Assembly: GCA_016713725.1 (NCBI GenBank)
Contig: JADJOO010000019.1
Span: 19,979 to 83,978, forward strand
Origin: Pseudomonadota bacterium
Lineage (GTDB): Bacteria > Pseudomonadota > Gammaproteobacteria > Steroidobacterales > Steroidobacteraceae
DNA length: 64,000 nt
Direction of reading: 5' to 3'
The position numbers were made by a program, and so were the translations under genes. Of this stretch, positions 26,978 to 37,135 are shown piece by piece (positions within the stretch are counted from its first letter, which is position 1; the number at the start of each line of letters is the position of its first letter). Below the pieces are notes generated by a model. That model saw nothing but the letters and a program-made list of their open reading frames with translations. It made no database searches and had not been told where the DNA came from.

Positions 26978-28251
26978 GCAGCCACCTCCAGCAGGCCCAC
27001 GAGGCGCCGATCGAGTTCATCGTGCACGTGCCTGGCCAGGGCCGGCTCATCCACTCGTGCCATGACGGCTCCGGCAAACGCCCGCGTGAGCGCACTGCGC
27101 GCTTCGGGTTCGCTGAGTCCGCGCGAGCGCAGGTAGAAGAGGGCGTTCGGATCCAGCTGGCCCGTGGTCGTGCCGTGGCCGCACTGCACGTCGTCAGCAT
27201 AAATCTCGAGGTCGGGCTTGGTGTCGATCTCGGCACCCGGCGTCAGCAGCAGGTTGCGGTTGACCTGGCGCGCATTCGACTTCTGCGCGCCCTCGTGCAC
27301 GATCGCCTTGCCGTTGAAGACACCGCGGCCCTTGTTGGCGGCGATTCCCCGGTAATCCTGCAGGCTGGTCGTCTCGATCGCGCGATGAGCGACGTGAATG
27401 TGCGAGTCGAGGTGCCGCGAGCCATCCGCCAGGAATACGCCCGTGATCTCGGTGGCCGCGCCGCGACTGTCCAGACTGACGTTGGTATCGAGGCGCGCCA
27501 GTGCGGCGCCGAGCTGCGAGTCGCGCATTACAAACTTGGCTTGCTCGCCAACGCGGCACTCGATTCGCTCGATGTGGAAAGCACGCTCGCCCTGGCGCTG
27601 CAGCCGATACAGCGTGAGGTGCGCGCCGGCGCCGAGTTCGATGTCGAGCACGGCGTTGGTGAAATGTTCTTGCGTGCCGTCGTCGACGTGGTCGATCAGC
27701 AGGCGTGCGCGGCTGCCCGGCGCCATGCGCACCGCGATGCGGGGGCTCGCAAGCGTGGGGCCCGTACCCGTTGTAATCAAGGTCAGCTGCAGGACATCGT
27801 CGCTCTGCTGGCCAGTTGCAGTGGACAGCAGCAACGGGCCGATGGTCAATGCGGTGTTGAGCGCCGCGAAGCGTTCAGTGCCGCCGCCGCCGAAAGCACG
27901 CAGCAACTGGTCCTCAGGTGCGGTCATCAGCGTGCCGAGGGTAAAGCCGCCCAGCACAGCTGGTACGGCTTCCACCGGCGATCCATTGGCGAGCACGAGC
28001 CGTTGCGCGACGAAAGGCGCCGGCACGTCGACCGGCTTCGTCGTCGAAGCGGCCGGTGCGAACCGCCGCGATTCGAGGCGGCGGAGGCTCGTGTACTTCC
28101 ATGCTTCTTCCCGCGCGCCGGGAAAACCCAGTTCCGCAAAGCGCTCCATCGCCGCCACGCGTCGCGAGGCGGTTCCACCGAGCTCTGGTTGCAGCCGCTT
28201 GAACGCCTCGCGGTAGTGTGCAATGGCCGGGGAGAAAGCGGTGGCGCTCAT
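26974..28251 (-). CDS. sufD: SufD, subunit of the SufBCD scaffold
   Basis: SufD pairs with SufB on a SufC dimer to build Fe-S clusters. The 425-aa protein has the helical N-terminus (REEAWKYTSLRRLESRRF) and the beta-helix core with LLTPGAEIDTKPDLEIYADD and VQCGHGTTTGQLDPNALFYL, the most conserved part, which includes the histidine needed for assembly. It overlaps sufC by 4 bp upstream and sufS by 4 bp downstream, so translation is coupled. Confidence 0.95.
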   Translation of the reverse strand: MSATAFSPAIAHYREAFKRLQPELGGTASRRVAAMERFAELGFPGAREEAWKYTSLRRLESRRFAPAASTTKPVDVPAPFVAQRLVLANGSPVEAVPAVLGGFTLGTLMTAPEDQLLRAFGGGGTERFAALNTALTIGPLLLSTATGQQSDDVLQLTLITTGTGPTLASPRIAVRMAPGSRARLLIDHVDDGTQEHFTNAVLDIELGAGAHLTLYRLQRQGERAFHIERIECRVGEQAKFVMRDSQLGAALARLDTNVSLDSRGAATEITGVFLADGSRHLDSHIHVAHRAIETTSLQDYRGIAANKGRGVFNGKAIVHEGAQKSNARQVNRNLLLTPGAEIDTKPDLEIYADDVQCGHGTTTGQLDPNALFYLRSRGLSEPEARSALTRAFAGAVMARVDEPALARHVHDELDRRLVGLLEVAA

Positions 28252-29003
28252 GCGGCGCTCGCCTCCTGCTTCACCCAGTCATAGCCACGCTTTTCGAGTT
28301 CGAGCGCGAGCGACTTGTCGCCCGTGCGCAGGATGCGGCCGTCCGAGAGCACGTGCACGAAGTCGGGTTCGACGTAGTCGAGCAGGCGCTGGTAATGCGT
28401 GACCATCACGATGGCGCGTTCGGGCGAGCGCAAGCTGTTGACGCCGGCGGCCACGACACGCAAGGCGTCGATGTCGAGACCCGAGTCCGTCTCGTCGAGC
28501 AGCGCGAGCTTGGGCTCGAGCACTGCCATCTGCAGGATCTCGTTGCGCTTCTTTTCGCCGCCCGAGAACCCTTCGTTGACGCCGCGGCTCAGGAAGCTCT
28601 CGTCCATCTGCATCAGCTTCATCTTGTCCTTGATCAGGGCGAGGAACTCGAAGGCGTCGAGTTCGGGCAATCCACGCTGCCTGCGCACGGCGTTGAGCGC
28701 CGCCTTCAACAGGTAGGCGTTGTTGACGCCGGGAATTTCGACGGGGTACTGGAATGCCAGGAAGACACCGCGACGGGCGCGTTCTTCGGGTTCGAGCGCG
28801 AGCAGGTCATCACCGAGGTAGCGGGCTGTGCCCTTCGTGACTTCGTAGCCGGCGCGGCCGGCCAGCACGCTGGCCAGCGTGCTCTTGCCAGACCCGTTCG
28901 GCCCCATGATGGCGTGCACTTCGCCGGGCTTCACCTCAAGGTTGACGCCTTTCAGGATCTTGCGAACGCCGATCTGGGCGTGCAGGTCGCGGATGCTGAG
29001 CAT
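28248..29003 (-). CDS. sufC: SufC, ABC ATPase of Fe-S assembly
   Basis: Cytosolic ATPase driving shape change of SufBD. The 251-aa protein has Walker A GPNGSGKST (about residues 34-42), the signature FSGGEKKRNE and Walker B LALLDETDSGLD, the Suf-specific form with DETDSGLD. It starts at the ATG 29001-29003, 25 bp after sufB, and overlaps sufD by 4 bp. Confidence 0.97.
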   Translation of the reverse strand: MLSIRDLHAQIGVRKILKGVNLEVKPGEVHAIMGPNGSGKSTLASVLAGRAGYEVTKGTARYLGDDLLALEPEERARRGVFLAFQYPVEIPGVNNAYLLKAALNAVRRQRGLPELDAFEFLALIKDKMKLMQMDESFLSRGVNEGFSGGEKKRNEILQMAVLEPKLALLDETDSGLDIDALRVVAAGVNSLRSPERAIVMVTHYQRLLDYVEPDFVHVLSDGRILRTGDKSLALELEKRGYDWVKQEASAA

Positions 29004-29028
29004 GTCTGTTGTTCTCTTCGGACGCGGA

Positions 29029-30477
<1,449 letters not shown>

Positions 30478-30488
30478 CGTTGATTTCC

Positions 30489-30968
30489 TCAGAGCCGGCC
30501 GGGACCGCGCGTCGCGGCGGGTGTGCGGACCGCGGCGGACAGGGCTGGGCGCCAGACGGCAACGGCCTCCTGTCCCGACAACTGCGCGAGCGAGATGTCA
30601 TCGAGCGAGCGACGAATCGCGCCGTTGATGCGTTGCCACGCGTTGCCCGTGCTGCAGGACAGTTCGAGGTCGCAGGCGCTGTGGTTGCCGCTGCATTCGG
30701 TGATCGCGACCGGGCCTTCGATCGCATCGATGATCGCGGCCGCGCTGATCGCGGCTGCCGGACGGGCGAGTTGATAGCCGCCCCGAGAGCCGCGCGTGGA
30801 GGTGAGCAGGCCGGCCCGATGGAAGTTCTTCAGCAGCTTGCTGACGGTGGGCAAGCCGAGGCGCGTGCGCTCGGCCACCTCGGTCGCCGTCAGTCGGCGG
30901 TCCGGGGCGGTGGCCAGGCAGGCCAGGATGACCGTGCCGTAGTCGGTGAGTTTGCTGATGCGTAGCAT
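30489..30968 (-). CDS. Rrf2-family SUF operon regulator (IscR/SufR-like)
   Basis: First gene of the SUF operon. The 159-aa protein starts MLRISKLTDYGTVILACLAT, the opening of the gammaproteobacterial 'SUF system Fe-S assembly regulator' group of Rrf2 proteins. The winged helix lies in residues about 1-65 and three cysteines that can bind a [2Fe-2S] cluster are at C92, C99 and C105 (ECSGNHSACDLELSC). By analogy with IscR it should repress the operon when Fe-S supply is sufficient. A start at 30977 (MHAMLRI) is possible. The C-terminus is a longer tail (RPALSAAVRTPAATRGPGRL) than in IscR. Confidence 0.92.
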   Translation of the reverse strand: MLRISKLTDYGTVILACLATAPDRRLTATEVAERTRLGLPTVSKLLKNFHRAGLLTSTRGSRGGYQLARPAAAISAAAIIDAIEGPVAITECSGNHSACDLELSCSTGNAWQRINGAIRRSLDDISLAQLSGQEAVAVWRPALSAAVRTPAATRGPGRL

Positions 30969-30985
30969 GGCGTGCATTCCAATTG

Positions 30986-31000
30986 GGACGATTTTAGTCC
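30986..31000 (-). promoter_or_regulatory. candidate operator of the SUF operon
   Basis: On the coding strand GGAC-TAAAATC-GTCC forms a short palindrome just upstream of the regulator start, within an AT-rich stretch (TATAGGACTAAAATCGTCCC) that also holds a TATAGG-like -10. IscR type 1 sites have a similar GACT-rich palindrome. Autorepression by the Rrf2 protein is the obvious reading. Confidence 0.5.
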
Positions 31001-31172
31001 TATACGGTCCCCGCGCCAACCCCGGCAGCGCACCTGCGACGGGAGAACGCCGCCAATCTGCTAGAATCCCGCGCTCTCGTGGGCCGTGGCGACAATCACT
31101 GGCGGTTCGAGACCAGGGAACTTGAGCGGACCGGCGCGGTCCGTTGCCAATAAGCGACCAAACGATCAACTC

Positions 31173-32030
31173 GTGAATAACCAATCCGGACCAGCCGCAG
31201 CCTCCGCTCCGGCGGTCCAATCGCCGTCGATTGCGGTCCTGCGCGACGTCCATTTTGACGTGGACTCGGGCAAGACCGTCTTCAGTGCGCTCGACATCGA
31301 GATCCGCCGCGGCGCTATCACGGCCATCATGGGGCCGAGCGGCACGGGCAAGACCACCCTGCTGAAGCTCATCACCGGGCAGGTATGCGCCGATCGCGGC
31401 CAGGTGGTCGTGGACGGTCTCGACGTGGCCAAGCTGAACCGCAAGCAGATCTTTGCGCTGCGCCGGCGCATGGGGATGCTGTTCCAGAATGGGGCGCTGC
31501 TCACGGACCTCGACGTGTTCGAGAACGTCGCATTTCCACTGCGCGAACACACCCGCCTGCCCGAGCGCCTGATCCGCACCATCGTGCTGATGAAACTGCA
31601 CGCCGTCGGCCTGCGTGGCGCCGCTGACCTGTACCCGCAGCAGCTCTCCGGCGGCATGGGGCGACGCGTCGCGCTCGCGCGCGCCATCGTCATGGATCCC
31701 GAGATTCTCATCTACGACGAGCCTTTCGCCGGACTGGATCCCATATCGATGGGCGTGGTGCTGCGACTCATTCGCTCGCTCAACGACGCGCTCGGCATCA
31801 CCAGCATCGTGGTGACGCACGACGTACGCGAAATTTCGCAGATCGCGGACATGAGCTTCATCATTGCGGAAGGCAAGGTCGTGGCAAGCGGCACGACGGC
31901 CGAACTGCGCGACCATCCGTCGCCGATCGTGCACCAGTTCGTCGACGGACTCGCGGACGGTCCGGTGCCGTTCCACTATCCGGCCGCCGAGTACCACGAG
32001 CAGTTGTTGGGCGGGAAGGTGTTCGCGTGA
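31173..32030 (+). CDS. mlaF: MlaF, ATPase of the Mla phospholipid transporter
   Basis: ATPase of the inner-membrane MlaFEDB complex that moves phospholipids between the two membranes. It has Walker A GPSGTGKTT, signature LSGGMGRRVALARAI, Walker B ILIYDEPFAGLDPI and VVTHDV. The GTG at 31173 gives 285 aa, near the usual 265-275; a GTG at 31086 would add 29 poorly conserved residues. A TAGAAT -10-like box lies at about 31061. It is divergent from the SUF operon and overlaps mlaE by 4 bp (GTGA). Confidence 0.93.
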   Translation: MNNQSGPAAASAPAVQSPSIAVLRDVHFDVDSGKTVFSALDIEIRRGAITAIMGPSGTGKTTLLKLITGQVCADRGQVVVDGLDVAKLNRKQIFALRRRMGMLFQNGALLTDLDVFENVAFPLREHTRLPERLIRTIVLMKLHAVGLRGAADLYPQQLSGGMGRRVALARAIVMDPEILIYDEPFAGLDPISMGVVLRLIRSLNDALGITSIVVTHDVREISQIADMSFIIAEGKVVASGTTAELRDHPSPIVHQFVDGLADGPVPFHYPAAEYHEQLLGGKVFA

Positions 32031-32797
32031 TCACGATCCTGCGCGACCTCGTGCAGAGCTTCCTGACGTTCCTCGAGCGCGTCGGCCTGCTCGTCCGTTT
32101 CGCGCTACGGCTGTTTGCGATCCTGCCGTCCGGCCTCCTGCGCGTCCGCCCGATCATCGAGCAGGTTTACAACACGGGTGCAATGTCGCTCGTCATCATC
32201 ATGACCTGCGGCCTGTTCGTCGGCATGGTGCTCGGGCTGCAGGGGTACGACCTGCTGACGCGCTTCGGCTCCGAAGAATATCTTGGCACCGCGACCGCCA
32301 TCAGCCTGCTGCGGGAACTCGGGCCCGTCGTCACGGCCCTGCTGTTCGCCGGGCGTGCGGGCACCGCGCTCGCGGCCGAACTGGGCCTGATGCGGGCCAC
32401 TGACCAGATCGCTGCGATGGAGATCATGGCCGTCGATCCCATGCGTCGCGTCGTCCTGCCGCGCTTCCTGGGCGGCGTGATTGCGATGCCGCTGCTGGTC
32501 TCGATCTTCATCGTGGTCGCCCTGTTCGGCGCGCAGCTCGTCGGCGTGGAGTTTTTCGGCGTCGACTCAGGCAGCTACTGGTCGCAGATGCGCAGTGCCG
32601 TGGAACTCAGTGATATCCGCGAGGGACTGGTCAAGGGCCTGGTGTTCGGGGTGGCCTGCAGCCTGATCGCGGTCTACGAAGGTTACAATGCCATGCCCAC
32701 GGCCGAAGGCGTCGGGCGTGCAACGACACGAACGGTGGTCATTTCTGCCGTCGTCACGCTCATCCTCGATTACATACTCACGGCATTAATGCTGTAG
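32027..32797 (+). CDS. mlaE: MlaE, permease of the Mla transporter
   Basis: Inner-membrane permease (MlaE/YrbE family). The 256-aa protein has five or six hydrophobic helices and the conserved ELGPVVTALLFAGRAGTALA and AAELGLMRATDQIAAMEIM signature, followed by DPMRRVVLPRF. The start is a GTG inside the mlaF stop (GTGA), so translation is coupled. It precedes mlaD by 8 bp. Confidence 0.96.
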   Translation: MITILRDLVQSFLTFLERVGLLVRFALRLFAILPSGLLRVRPIIEQVYNTGAMSLVIIMTCGLFVGMVLGLQGYDLLTRFGSEEYLGTATAISLLRELGPVVTALLFAGRAGTALAAELGLMRATDQIAAMEIMAVDPMRRVVLPRFLGGVIAMPLLVSIFIVVALFGAQLVGVEFFGVDSGSYWSQMRSAVELSDIREGLVKGLVFGVACSLIAVYEGYNAMPTAEGVGRATTRTVVISAVVTLILDYILTALML

Positions 32798-32805
32798 GAC
32801 GAACC

Positions 32806-33310
32806 ATGCGTTCAACGCGCACGATCGACATTTCCACCGGGCTCTTCGTGTTGCTCGGCTTCGCGGCGATCCTGTTCATGGTCACGCAGATCACGAACCA
32901 TGGGTTCTCGCTGAGGAGCGATTCGTACCGGCTCAAGGCCTCGTTCGAGAACATCGGCGGCCTGAAGCCGGGCGCGCCGGTCTCGATGGCTGGCGTGACG
33001 ATAGGCCGCGTCGAAGACATTCAGTACGACATCAACCTGTACAAGGCGATCGTGACGATGCGGATCAGCGACAAGTACCGCGCCATCCCGAACGACAGCG
33101 ATGCCAGCATCTACACGGCCGGCTTGCTCGGTGGCCAGTACATCGGCTTGACGCCCGGCGGCTCCGACGTGCCGTACAAGGACGGCGAGCAGGTCATCAT
33201 GGCGAACGACGCCATCGTGCTCGAGAACCTGATCAGCAAGTACCTCTTCAATTCCGCCGCCACCAAGCCGAGTGAGTCGGCGCCCGCACCGGCCCCGCCG
33301 CACAGGAGTG
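32806..33310 (+). CDS. mlaD: MlaD, MCE-domain lipid-binding subunit (3' end uncertain)
   Basis: Periplasmic hexameric MCE protein anchored by one N-terminal helix (ISTGLFVLLGFAAILFMV). The MCE core includes ASFENIGGLKPGAPVSMAGV, TIGRVEDIQYD and GLLGGQYIGLTPG; it ends in the conserved AIVLENLISKYLFN. The raw frame then fails to stop and runs out of frame through mlaC and mlaB to 34158, giving a false 450-aa product. A shift of one base in the C-rich stretch at about 33285-33305 would end it at the TGA 33308-33310, giving about 168 aa and normal spacing before mlaC. I therefore end the gene there and infer an indel. Confidence 0.85.
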
Positions 33311-33319
33311 ATACCGGAC

Positions 33320-34024
33320 ATGACAGCGCTGCGCGGCAACGCCGCTTGGTCGAAGATGGTCCTGGTCGCGCTGGTCGGACTCGCACCGTTGACATTGCTG
33401 GCGCAGGCCGCTCCTGCCGCAAAGCCCGCCGTTGCAGTGCCGGGACCGGGTCCGCAGGAGCTGATGCAGAAGATCTCGCAGGACCTGCTGCACGAGCTCG
33501 ACGCGAACCGGGCCGCGATAACCAAGGATCCGACCAGGCTGCGCGAGCTGGCCGACAAGTACCTGCTGCCGCACTTCGACGTCGACTACGCGGCGCGCCT
33601 GGTGCTGGGCAAGCATTGGCGCACGGCGACGGAGTCGCAGAAGAAGCGTTTTATCGACGCTTTCTACCAGTCGCTGATGCGCAATTACGGCGATGCGGTG
33701 GCCGAGTTCACGGAGGACCGGCTCAAGATCCTGCCTTTCAAGGGCGATCTGACGTCGGGTGCTGCAACGGTCCGCTCGGAAGTGAAGCGCAGCAACGGCA
33801 CGCCGGTGCCGGTCAACTACACGATGCGCGCGACGCCGCAGGGGTGGAAAGCCTGGGATATCACCATCGAAGGCATTTCGTACGTGAAGAATTACCGCAC
33901 CGACTTCGGCGCGGAAATCGACCAGAAAGGCATCGATGCGGTGATCGAGCGGCTCGAGGCGCAGAACGTGTCCGGCGAACCGGATGCACCGGGGACGACC
34001 CCGACGACCAAGACCGGTCGCTGA
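33320..34024 (+). CDS. mlaC: MlaC, periplasmic phospholipid carrier
   Basis: Soluble shuttle between MlaA at the outer membrane and MlaFEDB. The 234-aa precursor has a signal peptide (SKMVLVALVGLAPLTLLAQA), then QELMQKISQDLLHELDANRA, LLPHFDVDYAARLVLGKHWR and QKKRFIDAFYQSLMRNYGDA, typical of the MlaC (Ttg2) family, and GWKAWDITIEGISYVKNYR. A GG AGT site (33303-33307) lies rather far upstream. The C-terminus is a Pro/Thr-rich tail. Confidence 0.94.
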   Translation: MTALRGNAAWSKMVLVALVGLAPLTLLAQAAPAAKPAVAVPGPGPQELMQKISQDLLHELDANRAAITKDPTRLRELADKYLLPHFDVDYAARLVLGKHWRTATESQKKRFIDAFYQSLMRNYGDAVAEFTEDRLKILPFKGDLTSGAATVRSEVKRSNGTPVPVNYTMRATPQGWKAWDITIEGISYVKNYRTDFGAEIDQKGIDAVIERLEAQNVSGEPDAPGTTPTTKTGR

Positions 34025-34052
34025 GCCAGCGGCGGCGGACTACGGCGGCGAC

Positions 34053-34355
34053 GTGGATCAGTTCAGCATTCAGCGTGTGGCCGATGGCCGACTCGAGGCG
34101 AGCGGGGTGCTCGGCTATGTCACGGCCGGGCGCGCGTTGCCCGCAGGTCTCGCGCTGATCCCCAAGGGCTCGACGTGCATGATCGACCTGTCGCGCGTCA
34201 CCGAGGCCGACAGCGCTGGTCTCGCCGTGCTGGTCGAATGGCTGGCGACCGCGAGATCGCGGGGCACGGTGATCTACTACCAAGGTATCCCCGCGCAGAT
34301 CCTGGCGGTCGCGCGGATTTCCGACCTCGAAAGCCTGCTCACTGAAGGGCACTGA
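34053..34355 (+). CDS. mlaB: MlaB, STAS-domain subunit
   Basis: Cytosolic STAS protein that stabilises MlaF. The 100-aa protein has the STAS core MIDLSRVTEADSAGLAVLVE and ends in ILAVARISDLESLL. I chose the GTG at 34053; upstream in-frame codons overlap the mlaC tail and look non-coding. It ends at the left arm of a 27-bp perfect palindrome. Confidence 0.88.
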   Translation: MDQFSIQRVADGRLEASGVLGYVTAGRALPAGLALIPKGSTCMIDLSRVTEADSAGLAVLVEWLATARSRGTVIYYQGIPAQILAVARISDLESLLTEGH

Positions 34356-34412
34356 GGAAATAGGGGACGCTCACCTATTTCCTCAGGAAATAGGTGAGCG
34401 TCCCCTATTTCC
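34356..34412. repeat. 27-bp perfect inverted repeat
   Basis: Arms at 34356-34382 and 34386-34412 are exact reverse complements, with the 3-bp loop TCA. The arm begins GGAAATAGGGGACGCTCACC. A partial further copy (CTATTTCC) follows at 34413. It lies directly after mlaB and could end its transcription. It looks like a REP-type palindrome and differs from the 7-bp-arm elements. Confidence 0.9.
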
Positions 34413-34426
34413 CTATTTCCGGCGGC

Positions 34427-34615
34427 GGCCCCCCCGCCCGGGGGGGGGGGGGGGGGGGGGGGCCCGCCCGGCAGCCGCCCGGCCCCCCGGCCCCCCCCCC
34501 CCCCCCCCCCGGGGGGGCGGGGCCCCGGCCGGGGGGGGGGGACCCACCCCCCGGCCCGCGGGGGGGGCCCGGCCCCGCCCCCGGGGGCGCCCCCCCCCCC
34601 CCGCGGGGGCCCCTC
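34427..34615. other. poly-G/poly-C tract, probably assembly artefact
   Basis: Almost 190 bp made only of long runs of G and C (runs of up to about 24), with a few A/T. Nothing biological explains it. It replaces the 3' end of mlaA. This is what low-quality consensus over a hairpin or gap looks like. Confidence 0.8.
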
Positions 34616-35459
34616 GTCGGTTGGAGGCGTCGTCGCGTCGCCTTCGGCTGCGGCGGGCTCCTCGCTTTCCTTCAGCGCTTCTGCCTCCCAGTCCTCGTCT
34701 TCCCCGGACAGCTTGCTCTGCGGCGGATTGCCGTCGAAGACCAGGTACAGCCGGCGCTGCAGGTAGGCGTCGCGCACGAACACGTAGGGGTCGTACATCC
34801 GTGCCAGCGTCTCATCGAGCGGCAGGTACTGCACGCGCCTGTCGAGGAAGCTAAGGCCCAGGGAAATCCAGCGCTCCGAACCTGCGTTGTACCAGCGGAA
34901 CGGCTGCGTGAAATCGTCGGCGACGCGAGCCGGCGCATCGCGCAGGGTTGCAGGCCCCAGGAAGGGCAGGACCAGGTAGGGACCGGGGGACGCCCCACCG
35001 GCCGAGTGTCTGGCCGGAATCCTCGTTGTGCTTTGGCAGGTTGGTGCCGCCCGACGCCACGTCGATCACGCCCCCCCAGCCGAGCGTGGTGTTCAGCAGG
35101 AAGCGTCCCGTGTCCTGCTCGCCTTCCTTGAACTTGCCCTTCAGGAACTTGTTGATGATCGTCGTCGGGCCACCCAGGTTATCGAAGAAGTTGCCGACGC
35201 CCGTCTGCACGATTTTCGGTGTGTAGTCCCGGTACACCGTGGCTGCGGGCCTCAACGCGTAGCGGTCCAGGGTGTCGTTAAACCTGAAGACGCCGCGGTT
35301 GACTTTCTCGAACGGGTCGGGATTCCGTGGACGCGGGGTGCCGTCGGCCTGCGTCGTTGCGCAGCCGTTAAGAAATGCAGTCACCGCCAGCGAAGCGAGG
35401 GCAACCGCCAACCGGGAAATCAGCAGCCGGGACGTGCTGCGAGAATTGCGGAGGAACAT
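34610..35459 (-). pseudogene. mlaA: MlaA/VacJ outer-membrane lipoprotein (frameshifted, 3' end lost)
   Basis: Outer-membrane lipoprotein that removes mislocalised phospholipids and gives them to MlaC. Signal peptide with lipobox AFLNGC, then PDPFEKVNRGVFRFNDTLDR, KIVQTGVGNFFDNLGGPTTI and FLLNTTLGWGGVIDVASGGT. At 34985-34989 the run of five C on the coding strand should be four: the protein then continues PGPYLVLPFLGPATLRDAPA and later VQYLPLDETLARMYDPYVFV, RDAYLQRRLYLVFDGNPP. It then enters the poly-G/C tract, where its stop is lost. It is convergent with mlaFEDCB, so all six Mla components are present here. Confidence 0.88.
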
Positions 35460-35547
35460 AGGAACCCTGTAGCCGTGGCAGCAGAGCGACCACCCGGTCG
35501 CGCCGCAAGCGCGGCATTCTACCGATTCGAGGCGCGTCGTCGCGTGC

Positions 35548-37089
35548 TTAGTCTGTCGAGCGCTGTCTGTCCGGTGAGCGCCCGCCTTCCGGCGCCTGCC
35601 CGCCCGGCGGCTGTTTCGACCGGTTGCGTTCCTTTGGCAGCCATTCACGCACTTCCTTGAGCCGCGCCACGAACTTGGCGCGCTGCTGGTCGGTGATGCT
35701 GGGCACCGACAGGGCAAGTTCGAGCTGGTTGATGGCGAGCATGAGGTCACCACCCATCAGGTGGTACTCCGCCATGTAGGAGTAGGCGTCGGCCACGTCA
35801 CCTGCCGCGTTGGCGGCCATTGCCGTCAGCCGAATCTGCTCCTGCGTCGGCGGCACGTTGTTGAACAGGTCGAGCAGGACTTCGTGGGCGCGCTTGGCGC
35901 GACCCGCCTGCAGCAGCGCCTCGCCGTAGCGGACCGTGACGGGCACGTTGCGGGGGGCCAACACACGCGCGTGTTCCAAAGTCCCCAGGGCCTCCTGTGT
36001 CCTGCCCATGGCGAGCTGCGTCTGGCCAAGCGCGGTGTGGAACGCCATCACTTCCGGATGCTGTTGTCGCAACCGCATGAACGTGCCCAACGCCTTTTCG
36101 GCTTCGTTGCCATACAACTGCGACAGGCCGCGGCCGTAAGTCTGGGCGAGCGACAGGTCGGCCTCGTTGTCGCCGAGCGCCTTGTAGTAGTCACGGGGAT
36201 CGCCGCTGCGCGAGACGAGCAGCACGCGGATGCGCTCTTTCATCAGCGCGTAGCTGAGGCTCTCCTTCGCGTTGACCGGCGGGTACTGCAAGGCACGGTC
36301 CTTGGATTCCGCGATGCGGTTGCTGGTGACCGGATGCGTGCGCAGCAACTCGGGCACCCGGTCCGGGCCGAGCTGGGTGCGGCGGAACATCGTGTCGAAG
36401 AACGCCGGCATCGCGTTTGGATCGAACCCGGCGGAGGCCAGGACGCCGATGCCGATACGATCAGCCTCGTATTCGTTTTCGCGGGTGAAATTGATGCCCG
36501 CCTGCGCGGCCATGTTCTGGGCCGCGGTGATCGCACCCATGGTCACGTCTGAACTGCCACCGGCGGCGCCCACCAGGATTGCCGCAAGCATAGCGGCCGT
36601 GGTCATCATGTTGGCGCGCGATTGTGCCTCGAGTCCACGCGCAATGTGCCGCTGCGTGACGTGCGCCACTTCGTGCGCCAACACGCCGGCGAGTTCGCTC
36701 TCATTGCGCGTCTCGAGCATGAGGCCCGAGTGAATGCCCACGTACCCGCCGGGCAGGGCGAATGCATTGATGGCTGGATCGCGCACGACGAAGAAATTGA
36801 AGTTGCGGTTGCCATCCTGGGCGAGGCTCGACAGCCGCAGGCCCAGCGACTGGATGTATTCATGAACCTCCGGGTCGTCGAGGACCATGCCGGCCTCGCG
36901 CAGGTTGCGCATGACCATCCGGCCGATCTGGCTCTCGTCCTCGAGGCTGAGCGCCGCCTGGGCGGCAGTCCCCATCTCGGGGAGCTGGTCCTGCGATGAC
37001 TTCTGGGGCTGCGCCAGCACCGGCAGGGTAGCCAGAAGGAGGGCGAATGCCGGCAGGCGGGGACGGCGCAGGATGGCGGCGAAATTCAT
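35548..37089 (-). CDS. bepA: periplasmic M48 metalloprotease/chaperone BepA (YfgC)
   Basis: Quality-control protease for outer-membrane protein (LptD) assembly. The 513-aa protein has a signal peptide ending LPVLAQ, the zinc motif H139-E140-x2-H143 (LAHEVAHVTQRH) with the third ligand in ENEYEADRIG, and C-terminal TPR repeats (ALGQTQLAMGRTQEALGTLE; VRYGEALLQAGRAKRAHEVL). AGGAAG precedes the ATG at 37087-37089. The last 30 residues are polar and Pro/Gly-rich. Confidence 0.94.
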   Translation of the reverse strand: MNFAAILRRPRLPAFALLLATLPVLAQPQKSSQDQLPEMGTAAQAALSLEDESQIGRMVMRNLREAGMVLDDPEVHEYIQSLGLRLSSLAQDGNRNFNFFVVRDPAINAFALPGGYVGIHSGLMLETRNESELAGVLAHEVAHVTQRHIARGLEAQSRANMMTTAAMLAAILVGAAGGSSDVTMGAITAAQNMAAQAGINFTRENEYEADRIGIGVLASAGFDPNAMPAFFDTMFRRTQLGPDRVPELLRTHPVTSNRIAESKDRALQYPPVNAKESLSYALMKERIRVLLVSRSGDPRDYYKALGDNEADLSLAQTYGRGLSQLYGNEAEKALGTFMRLRQQHPEVMAFHTALGQTQLAMGRTQEALGTLEHARVLAPRNVPVTVRYGEALLQAGRAKRAHEVLLDLFNNVPPTQEQIRLTAMAANAAGDVADAYSYMAEYHLMGGDLMLAINQLELALSVPSITDQQRAKFVARLKEVREWLPKERNRSKQPPGGQAPEGGRSPDRQRSTD

Positions 37090-37135
37090 GTGCTTCCTCT
37101 GACAGCCGGCCCCGCCGAGGGTTCCTCGGGACGGC

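Noticed and set aside
32806..34158. A 450-aa open frame beginning as MlaD and running through mlaC and mlaB
   Set aside because: Only the first about 165 residues resemble MlaD; the rest is out of frame over well-conserved mlaC and mlaB. It results from an indel near the mlaD stop.
34427..34615. G-quadruplex-forming regulatory region
   Set aside because: Runs are far longer than any natural quadruplex motif and interrupt a coding sequence; an assembly artefact is the better explanation.
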